A stretch of 64,000 bases of DNA, from NCBI GenBank assembly GCA_039978075.1, contig JBDWCA010000002.1:806001-870000 (forward strand). The letters run 5' to 3'. The position numbers were made by a program, and so were the translations under genes. The DNA comes from Anderseniella sp039978075. GTDB lineage: Bacteria > Pseudomonadota > Alphaproteobacteria > Rhizobiales > Aestuariivirgaceae. Shown here one piece after another: positions 52,690 to 61,013 of the stretch (positions within the stretch are counted from its first letter, which is position 1; each line of letters begins with the position of its first letter). The notes under the pieces are model-generated. The model was given only the letters and a program-made list of their open reading frames with translations. It was not told the DNA's origin and did no database searches.

Positions 52690-54033
52690 TCACGTACTTT
52701 TGGTTGCCAGAACAACCGGTCTGCAGTTGGTTTCGCGCAATGTGAGTGACAGCAGAAATCCAGCTCCCGACCAAACCACCAGACAGATGAATGCAAATCT
52801 GTAATCTGCTGTATCGTAAATCCGGGCACCTTCCAGCATCTTCCCGTCCCAACGCAGGTCGAGCATCCAGCCGATAATGGGCTGCAGGATCGCACCTGCA
52901 GCAACCGTGGCAGCATTCACCAGGCCTGAAACCGAGCCATGCAGCCGCTTGGCCGACACTTCTCGCGCCAGCGCAAAGGTAATCACCATGCAGCCGCCGG
53001 TGAAACCTGACAGGAACAGCGCGGCTGCTGTGAAGAACAGGCCGAGATTGGGAACGAATGCGATGATCGCGACCAGCCCGCAATTGAGTGCCGTGCCAAC
53101 AACAAGAGGCAGTTTCCGGCGGCCAATCCTGTCGGACAGCCAGCCCGACAGGGGGGCGCCGATTGCCCAGCCGAGCAGGGATAACGAGGTGTAGATCGCG
53201 CTGGTCGGCCGGTCCAGCCCGTAGGCGCTGGCGAGAAACGGCACGCCCCACAACCCGCCAAGCGCCAGCATGGGCCCGGACATGCTCATCGCAACAATGG
53301 CGATGCGCCAGATCTCGGTACGTTTTATGGTATCTTTGAGGCCGATCCAGATTTCTGCCCATTGGGTATCATTGGCCTGCTCCGCTGTTCCGGAATCGGG
53401 TGAGTTGCGCACGATGAGTGCCGTCAGAGCTGCCAGGCCGATGGCAAAACCCCCGGCCCATATCATTGTCTGGCGCCATCCAAAAGCCTCAACGGCAAGC
53501 GCCAGCGGTGCCTGGCCGACGATACCGCATACCATGGCGAAGAACATGGCAAGTCCGGTCAAAAGGGCGAAGTGCCTGGGATGAAACCACCTGGATGCCA
53601 GTGCCATGCTGGCAATAAAGCCGACCGCGGAGCCGGCTCCTACCATGAACCGCCCGACATAGGCGGCATTTACTGATCCGGCGGTGCCAAAAATGATGCT
53701 GCCGGCAGCAGCGAGCAACAACGCAATGGTGAGCATGAGCCTTGCCCCATAGCGATCAAGCAGGGCTCCGATGGGCAACTGCATTGCCGCATAAGGGTAA
53801 AAATACAAGGCGGATAGTTGCCCCATGACGGCACCTGTGACCGCGAATTCGGCCATCAGGTCCGGGATCATGACGCTTGGTGCTACGCGCTGGAAAAACG
53901 CATAACCGAAAGCAAGTGCGCTGAGAGACCAGATGGCAAGTGCCAATGCCAGGCTTGCCGGCCTTGCCGCTTGGGTCGATGATTTTGCGGATCCTGTAGC
54001 CACTGTTTGTATAACACCGCCCGGGTGCAGCAT
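52690..54033 (-). CDS. MFS transporter (metabolite:H+ symporter type)
   Basis: The product of about 447 residues has 12 predicted membrane segments (SLALALAIWSLSALAFGYAFFQ first). Loop motifs are GALLDRYGARLML after segment 2 and GWLSDRIGRRKLPL after segment 8. Its resemblance is to hexuronate/organic-anion MFS carriers. The ATG at 54033 has AGG close by; an earlier in-frame ATG at 54093 would add a polar tail. Its C-terminal codons are duplicated as a remnant at 50643-50732. Confidence 0.82.
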   Translation of the reverse strand: MLHPGGVIQTVATGSAKSSTQAARPASLALALAIWSLSALAFGYAFFQRVAPSVMIPDLMAEFAVTGAVMGQLSALYFYPYAAMQLPIGALLDRYGARLMLTIALLLAAAGSIIFGTAGSVNAAYVGRFMVGAGSAVGFIASMALASRWFHPRHFALLTGLAMFFAMVCGIVGQAPLALAVEAFGWRQTMIWAGGFAIGLAALTALIVRNSPDSGTAEQANDTQWAEIWIGLKDTIKRTEIWRIAIVAMSMSGPMLALGGLWGVPFLASAYGLDRPTSAIYTSLSLLGWAIGAPLSGWLSDRIGRRKLPLVVGTALNCGLVAIIAFVPNLGLFFTAAALFLSGFTGGCMVITFALAREVSAKRLHGSVSGLVNAATVAAGAILQPIIGWMLDLRWDGKMLEGARIYDTADYRFAFICLVVWSGAGFLLSLTLRETNCRPVVLATKST

Positions 54034-54201
54034 CCCACCTGGAGGCTGGCGAAATATCAAGTCAGGACAACGTGGGCTCAATAGAACCAACACGGTTGAT
54101 CTAACAATTTGAAAACGACCAGCTTGACGAATTTGAGGTGCTTCGCCCCAAGATCATCCTGATCTGATGTGAAGTGTTTGACGGTGCAGGGCACAAAAGT
54201 A

Positions 54202-54232
54202 AAGGCCCTTGAGACGAGATCTCAAGGGCCTT
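54202..54232 (-). terminator. Terminator after tadE-tadG operon
   Basis: AAGGCCCTTGAGA and TCTCAAGGGCCTT form a perfect 13-bp stem with a 5-base loop. On the minus strand it is followed by TTTACTTTTG. It lies 43 bases after the tadG stop. Confidence 0.85.
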
Positions 54233-54274
54233 CTGTAAGTCTGCCGAAACAGTCTCCCGGCAAATGCAGAAAGA

Positions 54275-54919
54275 TCAGCAATTGTCGCAGTCAAGTGTCA
54301 GTCCGTTGCGCGGGCGCTGCGCGACCGATTCTTCAACTTCCCAGGTTCCGCTTCCGACAATGTAGCCGACAAGCGGTTGGAATGACAAACACACGCGGGC
54401 AACGATAATATCGTTATCTTCCTGTGTGAGTTTGTCCAGTGCGTCGCCTGTCATGCTTGGCGGTGCACCACCGCAACCACCGCGCGAATGGGACCATTCC
54501 TGTGTCACGTTGTTGCCATTGCGGCGAAAGTTGACCAGGTCGACCTTGGTATCTGTCGCTGAAAACGGTGTCATGATGGCGTCGGCAGCCCGAATGAACT
54601 CATCGAGCTCGCCAACTGTAACGGTGGCTGATTCTTGTGTCGTCAGATCGACGACCGCGCTTGCCGCCACGGCGATTTTGCGTTTCAGTGAAATCGCATA
54701 AGTAACATCAATCGTTCCCAGCAATAGCAAGATCATCATTGGAAACAGCAAGGCGGCTTCAATGCTGACAACACCATCTTTCTTGCGGCCGAAACTTGTA
54801 AACTTGCCTACAATGCCTGCAGGAACGGCATTCGGCCTGATGACTGATGAATTTTCCATCGTAGTGGTTTCCCGAGCGGTAGATGTTGTTGTTGAAGGGC
54901 GCATCATCGGATCAATCAA
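54275..54919 (-). CDS. tadG: TadG/TadE-family pseudopilin-like pilus assembly protein
   Basis: The product is up to 214 residues long. It has a TadE-like membrane segment (KKDGVVSIEAALLFPMMILLLLG, with the prepilin-like Glu in the IEAALLFP motif) and a periplasmic C-terminal domain with four cysteines. Pseudopilins of this kind support the type IVc (Flp) pilus. The TTG at 54919 overlaps the tadE stop by 8 bases. ATG codons at 54910 and 54859 are alternatives, so the exact start is open. Confidence 0.78.
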   Translation of the reverse strand: MIDPMMRPSTTTSTARETTTMENSSVIRPNAVPAGIVGKFTSFGRKKDGVVSIEAALLFPMMILLLLGTIDVTYAISLKRKIAVAASAVVDLTTQESATVTVGELDEFIRAADAIMTPFSATDTKVDLVNFRRNGNNVTQEWSHSRGGCGGAPPSMTGDALDKLTQEDNDIIVARVCLSFQPLVGYIVGSGTWEVEESVAQRPRNGLTLDCDNC

Positions 54920-55499
54920 ATGGTTCGTTGCGGAATACCGCCACGCCCCTTACCAGGTGTTTGTCATGGCCGTGATTTGCCAGCCAGTTTGGCGGAGGTG
55001 TGCTGGTGCCCTTGATATTCAGCAGTTCCATGATGTTCGGCGTGAACAAATTCCATTCATAAAATGTCTCGACGATTACAATGTCGCCGGCGCTGCCGAT
55101 GTCGAATGCGCCGTCCGTGGCGTCGTCGCTTAGTTCACCATCCTGCGAGGCATCCGTGCGGTTGCTGGCATCGGAAAAATCGTTGCGTACCTCAACATTG
55201 ACGTAAATCTTGCCGCAATCGATCATTGAGGGAAGTTTGGCGCACAATTGGTTTTTGAATTCAGCTTTTGAAAAGCCGCCTGAATGGGCCTGTCCGGTCC
55301 GGATCAACCGGGATGCTGAAGTTGTGGCGCTCTGGACGGCAAATTCAGAAAACAACGTAAGGCCGGTTTCGAAAGTCGCCATCATCAGAAACAGAAACGG
55401 GGCGCCAACGAAAGCGAACTCGATCGCTGTTGCACCGCTGTCGTCTTTTCGAAAACTTTTGCGAAACCGATTGAAGGTTCGATTTAACTTCAAGATCAT
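54912..55499 (-). CDS. tadE: TadE-family pseudopilin
   Basis: This 195-residue protein has a basic leader followed by KDDSGATAIEFAFVGAPFLF, the TadE pattern of Gly-Ala-x-Ala-Ile-Glu-Phe before a membrane helix, consistent with cleavage by a TadV/CpaA-type peptidase. GGGAG lies 6 bases before the ATG at 55499. It overlaps tadG and is transcribed away from the main cpa operon. Confidence 0.85.
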   Translation of the reverse strand: MILKLNRTFNRFRKSFRKDDSGATAIEFAFVGAPFLFLMMATFETGLTLFSEFAVQSATTSASRLIRTGQAHSGGFSKAEFKNQLCAKLPSMIDCGKIYVNVEVRNDFSDASNRTDASQDGELSDDATDGAFDIGSAGDIVIVETFYEWNLFTPNIMELLNIKGTSTPPPNWLANHGHDKHLVRGVAVFRNEPFD

Positions 55500-55825
55500 G
55501 CCGTACTCCCGAACTTTAACCAACTGCCCTGTTCCAGCCTGCTGGACCGGTGTTGATTTCTCGTTCTTGACCTGCAGACACACCTCGGTCCATCTACAGT
55601 TTGAATTGTTCAGGAAATTATTACCGGACTGGCCTTTACAAACTCTAAGTATTGGAGGGCAAATTTTAACGGTTATGTTAGGGAATTGTTAACCAGATCA
55701 TCCAGGTGCGAACATTGCCGCCGCGCTGACTGTTGGGCGGTACCTGACGCGAACAGACTATCCCGGACAAACCGGCTATCTGTCAGGCACCGCGTTTCAC
55801 GGTCTGCACATTTAAGTGAATCCGG
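55500..55825. promoter_or_regulatory. tadE upstream region with near-consensus CtrA box
   Basis: This gap of 326 bases has no convincing gene. TTAG (55678-55681), seven bases, then TTAA (55689-55692) is one mismatch from the CtrA box and about 180 bases upstream of tadE. Confidence 0.4.
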
Positions 55826-56323
55826 TTATTGAGCGTCGCCACCGCTGCCCGTGGACGCTGCGCCTGACGACAAGTCGGTCTTTGCGCCAATCTGTTCACG
55901 CTGCTCTTTATACCTTCCAAACTCGTCATTCACGATAAGTGGCTGATCACAGAACGGCTCACAGTTCATGGTCCTGCGGTTGTTGCCGCCTCGGAATACG
56001 CTCACAACCTGGTTTTCGGTGCGTTGGACATTCACCATCATGTTGGCAAGCTGCTTGCCGTCGAAATCCAGCACGATGATCTTGGTGCGGCCGGTATTCT
56101 TTCCGATGACAATCAGTTTGTTGCCCTGGATGCTGGCGTCTGCAAACATCGGGTTGGACACAACCACGGTCGACGGTTCTCCCGCCAGCTTCACCAGCTT
56201 TGCATCATCCACATCCAGTGCCAGTTTTGAATCGGCAATGGCCGTGCCGGTTACAGCAAGGATTCCGACCAAGCCAAGTGCGGTGCCAAGAATGAAGGAG
56301 CGGGTTGTTGCCAGAGAACTCAT
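55826..56323 (-). CDS. Stand-alone pilus/secretin N-domain protein
   Basis: This exported protein of about 165 residues has a signal peptide (FILGTALGLVGILAVTGTAIA) and one pilus-formation N-terminal domain of the kind found at the start of CpaC (KLVKLAGEPSTVVVSNP, then NKLIVIGKNTGRTKIIVLD). It lacks the secretin domain. It may cap or assist the CpaC secretin. A C-terminal extension has two Cys in NCEPFC and a Gly/Ser-rich end. AAGGA lies 11 bases before the ATG at 56323; earlier ATGs are possible. Confidence 0.78.
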   Translation of the reverse strand: MSSLATTRSFILGTALGLVGILAVTGTAIADSKLALDVDDAKLVKLAGEPSTVVVSNPMFADASIQGNKLIVIGKNTGRTKIIVLDFDGKQLANMMVNVQRTENQVVSVFRGGNNRRTMNCEPFCDQPLIVNDEFGRYKEQREQIGAKTDLSSGAASTGSGGDAQ

Positions 56324-56724
56324 TTTGATAACGATCCTTGTTCGCATGATCACTTTGATAGCGCTGGACACTGTGGTGCCCGTTCGATGGCCCCTATAAC
56401 ACCTGAAAATGGTGAATGAACCCTTACGATGAAGAAACTGATCTGGTGTGACGCCCTCCGACGGCCGGTGCCTGACATTATTATATATAGGCGCTCAAAT
56501 AGGAGGCAGATGGGTAGGGGAGAGATCTTCGTTAGTCGAAAGCAGGTTGGAACGACCGCTAGTCTTTATAGTGGTGTCATATAGCCCGGAGCAACTGAAG
56601 AGTAAAATATATAGAAGTTTTATACTATGTAAAATTTTAATAAAATTAGATTTTAGTTTTAATAGTAACGATTTATTTGCCATTCGGTGACGATGGGCTT
56701 GTTGTTGATCGCTTTTCATTGGGC
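56324..56724. other. AT-rich intergenic region upstream of flp
   Basis: No convincing gene is seen. From about 56470 to 56690 the sequence is unusually rich in A and T (TTATTATATATAGG, AAAATTTTAATAAAATTAG). An 80-codon frame at 56448-56690 has no ribosome site or family resemblance. It probably carries the flp promoter. Confidence 0.5.
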
Positions 56725-56739
56725 GTTTACTTGATGTTA
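56725..56739. promoter_or_regulatory. Near-consensus CtrA box upstream of flp
   Basis: TTTA (56725-56728), seven bases, then TTAA (56736-56739): one mismatch from TTAA-N7-TTAA, 116 bases before the pilin start. pilA is under CtrA in Caulobacter, which supports but does not prove function. Confidence 0.4.
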
Positions 56740-56854
56740 ATAGCTGGAGCCTAGGTTGAGCCTCGGTTCAGACGACAAACCCCTCAGGGGATCACCCACG
56801 AAGGGTAGTTTGTTCCAGTGCTGTAAAAACTGTGAAAAATCTAAGGAGAGAATT

Positions 56855-57010
56855 ATGTTCGCACGTTTCTTTAAAGACGAATCTGGTGCCACTGCCATTG
56901 AGTACGGCCTTATCGCTGCTGCTACTGGCCTTGCTCTGGTTGCTGTAATGCCAACCATCGGCACAAGCCTCGAAACTCTGTTCGGTAACATCGACGCTGG
57001 TCTGCAGTAA
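56855..57010 (+). CDS. flp: Flp/Fap type pilin subunit
   Basis: This 51-residue pilin precursor has the short basic leader MFARFFKDESG, then ATAIEYGLIAAATGLALV. The Glu-Tyr pair after the cleavage site is typical of Flp pilins. It is the main subunit of the type IVc pilus and is processed by CpaA. AAGGAGAG precedes the ATG. Two hairpins follow, so it is probably a highly expressed, separately terminated transcript. Confidence 0.93.
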   Translation: MFARFFKDESGATAIEYGLIAAATGLALVAVMPTIGTSLETLFGNIDAGLQ

Positions 57011-57033
57011 GTCGACCCGAAAGCGAAAGCTTA

Positions 57034-57063
57034 ATCGCGGGCCAAAGAGCCTAGGCCCGCGAT
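57034..57063 (+). terminator. Stem-loop after flp
   Basis: ATCGCGGGCC and GGCCCGCGAT form a perfect 10-bp stem with a 10-base loop. It is followed by AT-rich sequence without a T-run, so it may stabilise the pilin mRNA 3' end. Confidence 0.65.
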
Positions 57064-57089
57064 GATATTATACAGGGAGGCTCCCTAAG

Positions 57090-57120
57090 CCGCCGGTCAT
57101 GTACCGGCGGTTTTTGTTTT
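57090..57120 (+). terminator. Intrinsic terminator downstream of flp
   Basis: CCGCCGGT and ACCGGCGG form an 8-bp stem with loop CATGT, followed at once by TTTTTGTTTT. It is a canonical rho-independent terminator. Confidence 0.92.
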
Positions 57121-57296
57121 TCTGATCCAGGTAACGGTGTTGTCGGCAAATCCCGAGGTCAGCGTGATATCTGATCAAAACCACAACGCGTTTAACCGCC
57201 CCTTTACTATCATTATGAGACTTTGCACCAATTGTGAAACTACCGTCCCGGCAACCTGCCGAATTGGATGAACGACACAACGGGAGTTAACCTGCA

Positions 57297-57812
57297 ATGA
57301 TCGAAACCTTGATCTTCGCGCTGTTTGCAATTCTGATGATTGCGGCAGGTATAGGCGACTGCCTGACAATGAAAATTCCGAACTGGCTGAACGGATTGAT
57401 CGGTATCAGCTTTTTTGGAGCGGCGTTTGCTGTAGGGATGCCAATCGAACAGATCGGCTGGCATTTAGCCACTGCGGCCGTTGTGCTGGTTCTCGGTTTT
57501 GGATTGTTTGCGGCCGGCAGCATTGGTGGTGGTGATGCAAAACTTCTTGCTGTCGCCGCCTTGTGGCTGGGGAGCGGGCAACTCATCGAGTTTCTCGTTG
57601 TTATGGCGCTGGCGGGCGGCGCGCTCGCGGTCATTATGAAGTTTTGGTGGTGGATCAAGCTGGAAATGGAACTGCGTGGCCTTGATCGGGAAAAGTCCAG
57701 GGTAAAGACATCTATTGATTTGCCATATGGCATAGCCATTGCCGTGGGCGCCTTGTTCGCGTTCCGTCACAGCTGGTGGCTGGAAGCGCCAAATCTACAG
57801 CTTCTTGGCTGA
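57297..57812 (+). CDS. cpaA: Prepilin peptidase CpaA/TadV
   Basis: This 171-residue, polytopic A24 aspartyl peptidase has both catalytic Asp motifs: GDCLTMKIPN near the N-terminus and GGGDAKLLA in the middle. It cleaves the leader of Flp and the TadE/TadG pseudopilins at the membrane. GGGAG lies 11 bases before the ATG. It is followed by its own terminator, separating it from cpaB. Confidence 0.92.
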   Translation: MIETLIFALFAILMIAAGIGDCLTMKIPNWLNGLIGISFFGAAFAVGMPIEQIGWHLATAAVVLVLGFGLFAAGSIGGGDAKLLAVAALWLGSGQLIEFLVVMALAGGALAVIMKFWWWIKLEMELRGLDREKSRVKTSIDLPYGIAIAVGALFAFRHSWWLEAPNLQLLG

Positions 57813-57820
57813 CCCATTCA

Positions 57821-57845
57821 ATGCCCGCTCACAGCGGGCATTTTT
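57821..57845 (+). terminator. Intrinsic terminator after cpaA
   Basis: ATGCCCGCT and AGCGGGCAT form a 9-bp stem with a 3-base loop, followed by TTTT. Confidence 0.9.
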
Positions 57846-57890
57846 GATTCGAGACAACAGCATGATGTTTTTTAGGCAAAACTAAGATTG

Positions 57891-57905
57891 TTTAGTGCCG
57901 GTTAA
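57891..57905. promoter_or_regulatory. Near-consensus CtrA box upstream of cpaB
   Basis: TTTA (57891-57894), seven bases, TTAA (57902-57905), extended on the right to TTAACCAT, which matches the CtrA half-site form. It lies 78 bases before cpaB, behind the cpaA terminator, where the promoter of the cpaBCDEF operon is expected. Confidence 0.45.
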
Positions 57906-57982
57906 CCATAATTTGACGTTTCCCGATCATTCTGCAGTGGAGATATCCGAACGAACTTCCGTTCCTACTGGAGAGTTATCAG

Positions 57983-58786
57983 ATGAGTAAATCACGTTTT
58001 GTTGTCATGGGCGTGGCCGCAGTCGCAGCCGGAGCAGCAGCGTTTCTGGCCAATGGTTTCCTGGGACAGCCGCAGAAATCGGAAGTTGTGGAAGTGAATA
58101 AAGTTTCCATGACGCCTGTTCTGGTCACATTGAAAGATATTCGCGTTGGCGAAACTCTGGATGCATCCAATTTGGGATGGAAAGACTGGCCCACTGACCG
58201 TGTTGGCCAGTTGATGATCACCAAAAGCGGCAACACCGACATATTTGAAGAACTCAAGAGCGCACGGGCGCGGGCGGGTTTGTTTGAAGGTGAACCACTT
58301 AACAAGCGCCGCATTGTTCAAGTCGGCGACGCGGGCTTTATGGCCGCCGTCCTGCCAAAGGGCATGCGGGCAATCTCGATCCGCGTCTCTGCAGAAACCG
58401 GCGCAGGTGGATTTATTCTGCCCAATGATCGCGTTGACGTCCTTCTCACCCGCAAGATTTCAGGAAACCGGGATGTATCCGAGATGGTTCTGACCAACGT
58501 CCGTGTCCTGGCAATCGATCAGCAGATAAAGAGCACTGAAGATGGCGGGCAAGTGATTGTCGGCAAAACGGCAACGCTGGAACTCAAACCTGTACAGGCC
58601 GAAGTTCTCGCACTGGTTGAAAGCTCCGGCCAGTTATCACTCGCCCTTCGTTCGCTTGCAGATGCAGGAGACAAGAAGCTTGGAGATGATGGGCCGCGGG
58701 TTTCGGAGAAATATGCACATGGTTCAAAAGGCACCATCAATCAATTCCGGTACGGCATCATGAACCAGATCGTGAATTCAAAGTAA
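57983..58786 (+). CDS. cpaB: Flp pilus assembly protein CpaB/RcpC
   Basis: The 267-residue product has an N-terminal membrane segment (residues about 5-24). A SAF/beta-clip domain follows (LVTLKDIRVGETLDASNLGWKDWP) and then the RcpC-type C-terminal domain (GFILPNDRVDVLLTRK). It acts in the periplasm with the CpaC secretin. GGAGAG precedes the ATG by 8 bases. It begins a compact operon reaching past the window end. Confidence 0.92.
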   Translation: MSKSRFVVMGVAAVAAGAAAFLANGFLGQPQKSEVVEVNKVSMTPVLVTLKDIRVGETLDASNLGWKDWPTDRVGQLMITKSGNTDIFEELKSARARAGLFEGEPLNKRRIVQVGDAGFMAAVLPKGMRAISIRVSAETGAGGFILPNDRVDVLLTRKISGNRDVSEMVLTNVRVLAIDQQIKSTEDGGQVIVGKTATLELKPVQAEVLALVESSGQLSLALRSLADAGDKKLGDDGPRVSEKYAHGSKGTINQFRYGIMNQIVNSK

Positions 58787-58798
58787 GGCAGACAACTG

Positions 58799-60268
58799 AT
58801 GTATCCCTCACTCCTCAGCATGCCCAGGCTTGATATGGGCACCAAGACACCAGCCAGTGCAATCGTTTCTCTGGTTGCTGCTCTTGCGGTTTTCTTCATT
58901 GTGTTAACGGCAGCGTTCACACCTGCGCAGGCCGGTGATGATTCCCGTTTTCTGCGCATGGGTTTGAACAAGTCCGTCGCGATCAGGTTACCTGTCGCCG
59001 CCAAGGATGTTCTTGTCGGCAATCCGGCAATTGTTGATGCCGTCGTCCGCACGCGAACGACAGCTTATCTGTTCGCGAAGGCGAACGGCCAGACCAACAT
59101 TTTCTTCTTTGATGCCGCGGGCAGGCAGATTCTGAACCTCGATATCGAGGTTGCCGCTGATACCAAAGCGTTGAAGCAGCTTCTCGACCGCACTTTGCCG
59201 GATAATCAGATAAAGATTGATACCGTAGCTGACAGTATTGTCCTGCGCGGGGTCGCCGCATCTGCCGGCCAGGCCAAACAGGCAACTGACCTGGCAGAGC
59301 GCTTTCTTGGTGCAGGCGGAACTGACGGTTCTGCCAAGGTGGTTTCAGCCATGACCATTGCCGCTCGCGAACAGGTAACGCTTCGGGTCCGTATTGCGGA
59401 AGTTCAACGTGATGTGCTGAAGCAACTTGGTGTTGATTATAATGCGGCGTTTTCACAGGGAAGTTTCTCCGCCGGCATGCTGACGGGTAACCCGTTCTCG
59501 CTGAATGGCGCTATTGGTTCATCCATTCTTCCCTTAAATCCACTTACAGGTCTGGGTGGTAACGGCGCAACGACCGGTGCCCGGCTGCAATATGGCGAAA
59601 GCATTGATGCAATTGTCCAGGCAATGGAACAGGACGGTTTGCTGCGCACGCTTGCAGAACCCACGCTGACCGCGATCTCTGGCGAAAGCGCCAAGTTCCT
59701 CGCTGGCGGTGAGTTCCCAATTCCGGTGGCTGTGGATGCCAACACCATCTCGGTGGAGTTCAAGGAGTTTGGTGTGGCGCTGGGCTATTCACCGGTGGTT
59801 CTGTCCTCCGGGCGCATCAGCCTGAAAATAAATACGGAAGTCTCGGAACTGACCCCGCAAAACGGTGTTCAGGTCACCGGCATTACCCTGCCTGGCCTTT
59901 CCACGCGCAAGGCTGAAACGACTATTGAGTTGCCGTCAGGTGGTTCAATGATCATGGCCGGCCTCATCCGGGATCAGACCCGACAGCAGATTGCCGGTAT
60001 TCCCGGCGCCAAGGATCTTCCAATTCTTGGACAGCTGTTCCGGTCGCGCGATTTCCAGAAGAACACGTCTGAGCTGACGGTCATGGTGACACCGTTCATC
60101 GTCAAGCCGGTCAATGAGCGGTCACTGACCAATCCTGCCGAAAAACTGTCGGTAGCGACGGATCGCCAGACCATCCTGTTTGGCCGCTTGAACAAGATGT
60201 ACGGCAACCAGGGCGGCACCGGAAAAGGAACCACCTATCACGGCAATGTCGGCTTCATCGTCGAATAA
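58799..60268 (+). CDS. cpaC: Outer-membrane secretin CpaC/RcpA
   Basis: The 489-residue protein has a signal region ending near AQA-G, a pilus-N domain (LNKSVAIRLPVAAKDVLVGNP), a BON-like domain (about 130-190) and the secretin domain (about 250-440), which includes FLAGGEFPIPV and STRKAETTIELPSGGSMIMAG. It forms the channel through which the Flp pilus leaves the cell. Its stop overlaps an ATG in the cpaD leader. Confidence 0.93.
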   Translation: MYPSLLSMPRLDMGTKTPASAIVSLVAALAVFFIVLTAAFTPAQAGDDSRFLRMGLNKSVAIRLPVAAKDVLVGNPAIVDAVVRTRTTAYLFAKANGQTNIFFFDAAGRQILNLDIEVAADTKALKQLLDRTLPDNQIKIDTVADSIVLRGVAASAGQAKQATDLAERFLGAGGTDGSAKVVSAMTIAAREQVTLRVRIAEVQRDVLKQLGVDYNAAFSQGSFSAGMLTGNPFSLNGAIGSSILPLNPLTGLGGNGATTGARLQYGESIDAIVQAMEQDGLLRTLAEPTLTAISGESAKFLAGGEFPIPVAVDANTISVEFKEFGVALGYSPVVLSSGRISLKINTEVSELTPQNGVQVTGITLPGLSTRKAETTIELPSGGSMIMAGLIRDQTRQQIAGIPGAKDLPILGQLFRSRDFQKNTSELTVMVTPFIVKPVNERSLTNPAEKLSVATDRQTILFGRLNKMYGNQGGTGKGTTYHGNVGFIVE

Positions 60269-60291
60269 TGGCAGAGCCACGGAGAATGAAA

Positions 60292-60987
60292 ATGAACAAG
60301 TTTGTATCAAAGTCCCGCAGTGCAATGCATACCCTGGCCCCGGCAGTGGCGCTTCTGGCCCTTACTGCCTGCCAGCACCAGATGTCAGGTGGTGTGGATG
60401 ACGTCTACATGCCGCAAATGCATTATGAAATTCATCCCATAGAGGTCGCCAAGGGCACTGTGAAGCTCCAGGTGCCGACCCGATCTGCCAAGCTCACAAC
60501 TAAAGAGCAGAACGCAGTCAGGCAGTTTGCCCACCAGGCGAACGAAACCGATGCCTCGAAAGTCTACGTACGTCGCCCGGCCGGCGGCATGGTGGGCAAT
60601 GCGGTTGCAGCAAAAGTGGCGCAATTGCTGGAGCGCGAGGGCGTCAGCCCACATCGCATCAAGCATTCTTCCTATAAAGGAGGTGCCCGTTCACCGGTTC
60701 TGATGTCGTTTACCCGGAAATTTGCGGTGACCGGCGAGTGCGGTGACTGGAGTGACAACCTTTCTGAAACTTATTCCAATCAGAATTACAAGAACTTTGG
60801 TTGTTCCGGGCAGCACAATCTCGCTGCCATGGTCGCCAACCCCGAGGATTTCGAAGCACCGCGTACGTCCACTTCGGCAAGCGCAAGCAGGCGTAATGAA
60901 GTCTTCAAGAAATACATAGGTGGTGAGGACACTACCGCAGCCCAGGCGACACAGGCACAAGCAAAAGCCAGCGATGTGGCACAGTAA
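60292..60987 (+). CDS. cpaD: Pilus assembly lipoprotein CpaD
   Basis: The 231-residue product has a lipoprotein signal ending in the lipobox LTAC. The CpaD core carries VYVRRPAGGMVGNAVAAKV and FGCSGQHNLAAMVANPEDF. It is thought to help CpaC assemble in the outer membrane. GGAGA lies 7 bases before the ATG at 60292, which is preferred to ATGs at 60268 and 60286. Confidence 0.9.
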   Translation: MNKFVSKSRSAMHTLAPAVALLALTACQHQMSGGVDDVYMPQMHYEIHPIEVAKGTVKLQVPTRSAKLTTKEQNAVRQFAHQANETDASKVYVRRPAGGMVGNAVAAKVAQLLEREGVSPHRIKHSSYKGGARSPVLMSFTRKFAVTGECGDWSDNLSETYSNQNYKNFGCSGQHNLAAMVANPEDFEAPRTSTSASASRRNEVFKKYIGGEDTTAAQATQAQAKASDVAQ

Positions 60988-61013
60988 CAGTTGACAAGAC
61001 AAGAGTGGAAACC

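Noticed and set aside
56448..56690. 80-codon frame in the AT-rich region before flp
   Set aside because: No ribosome site, no family resemblance, and codon use unlike the neighbouring genes.
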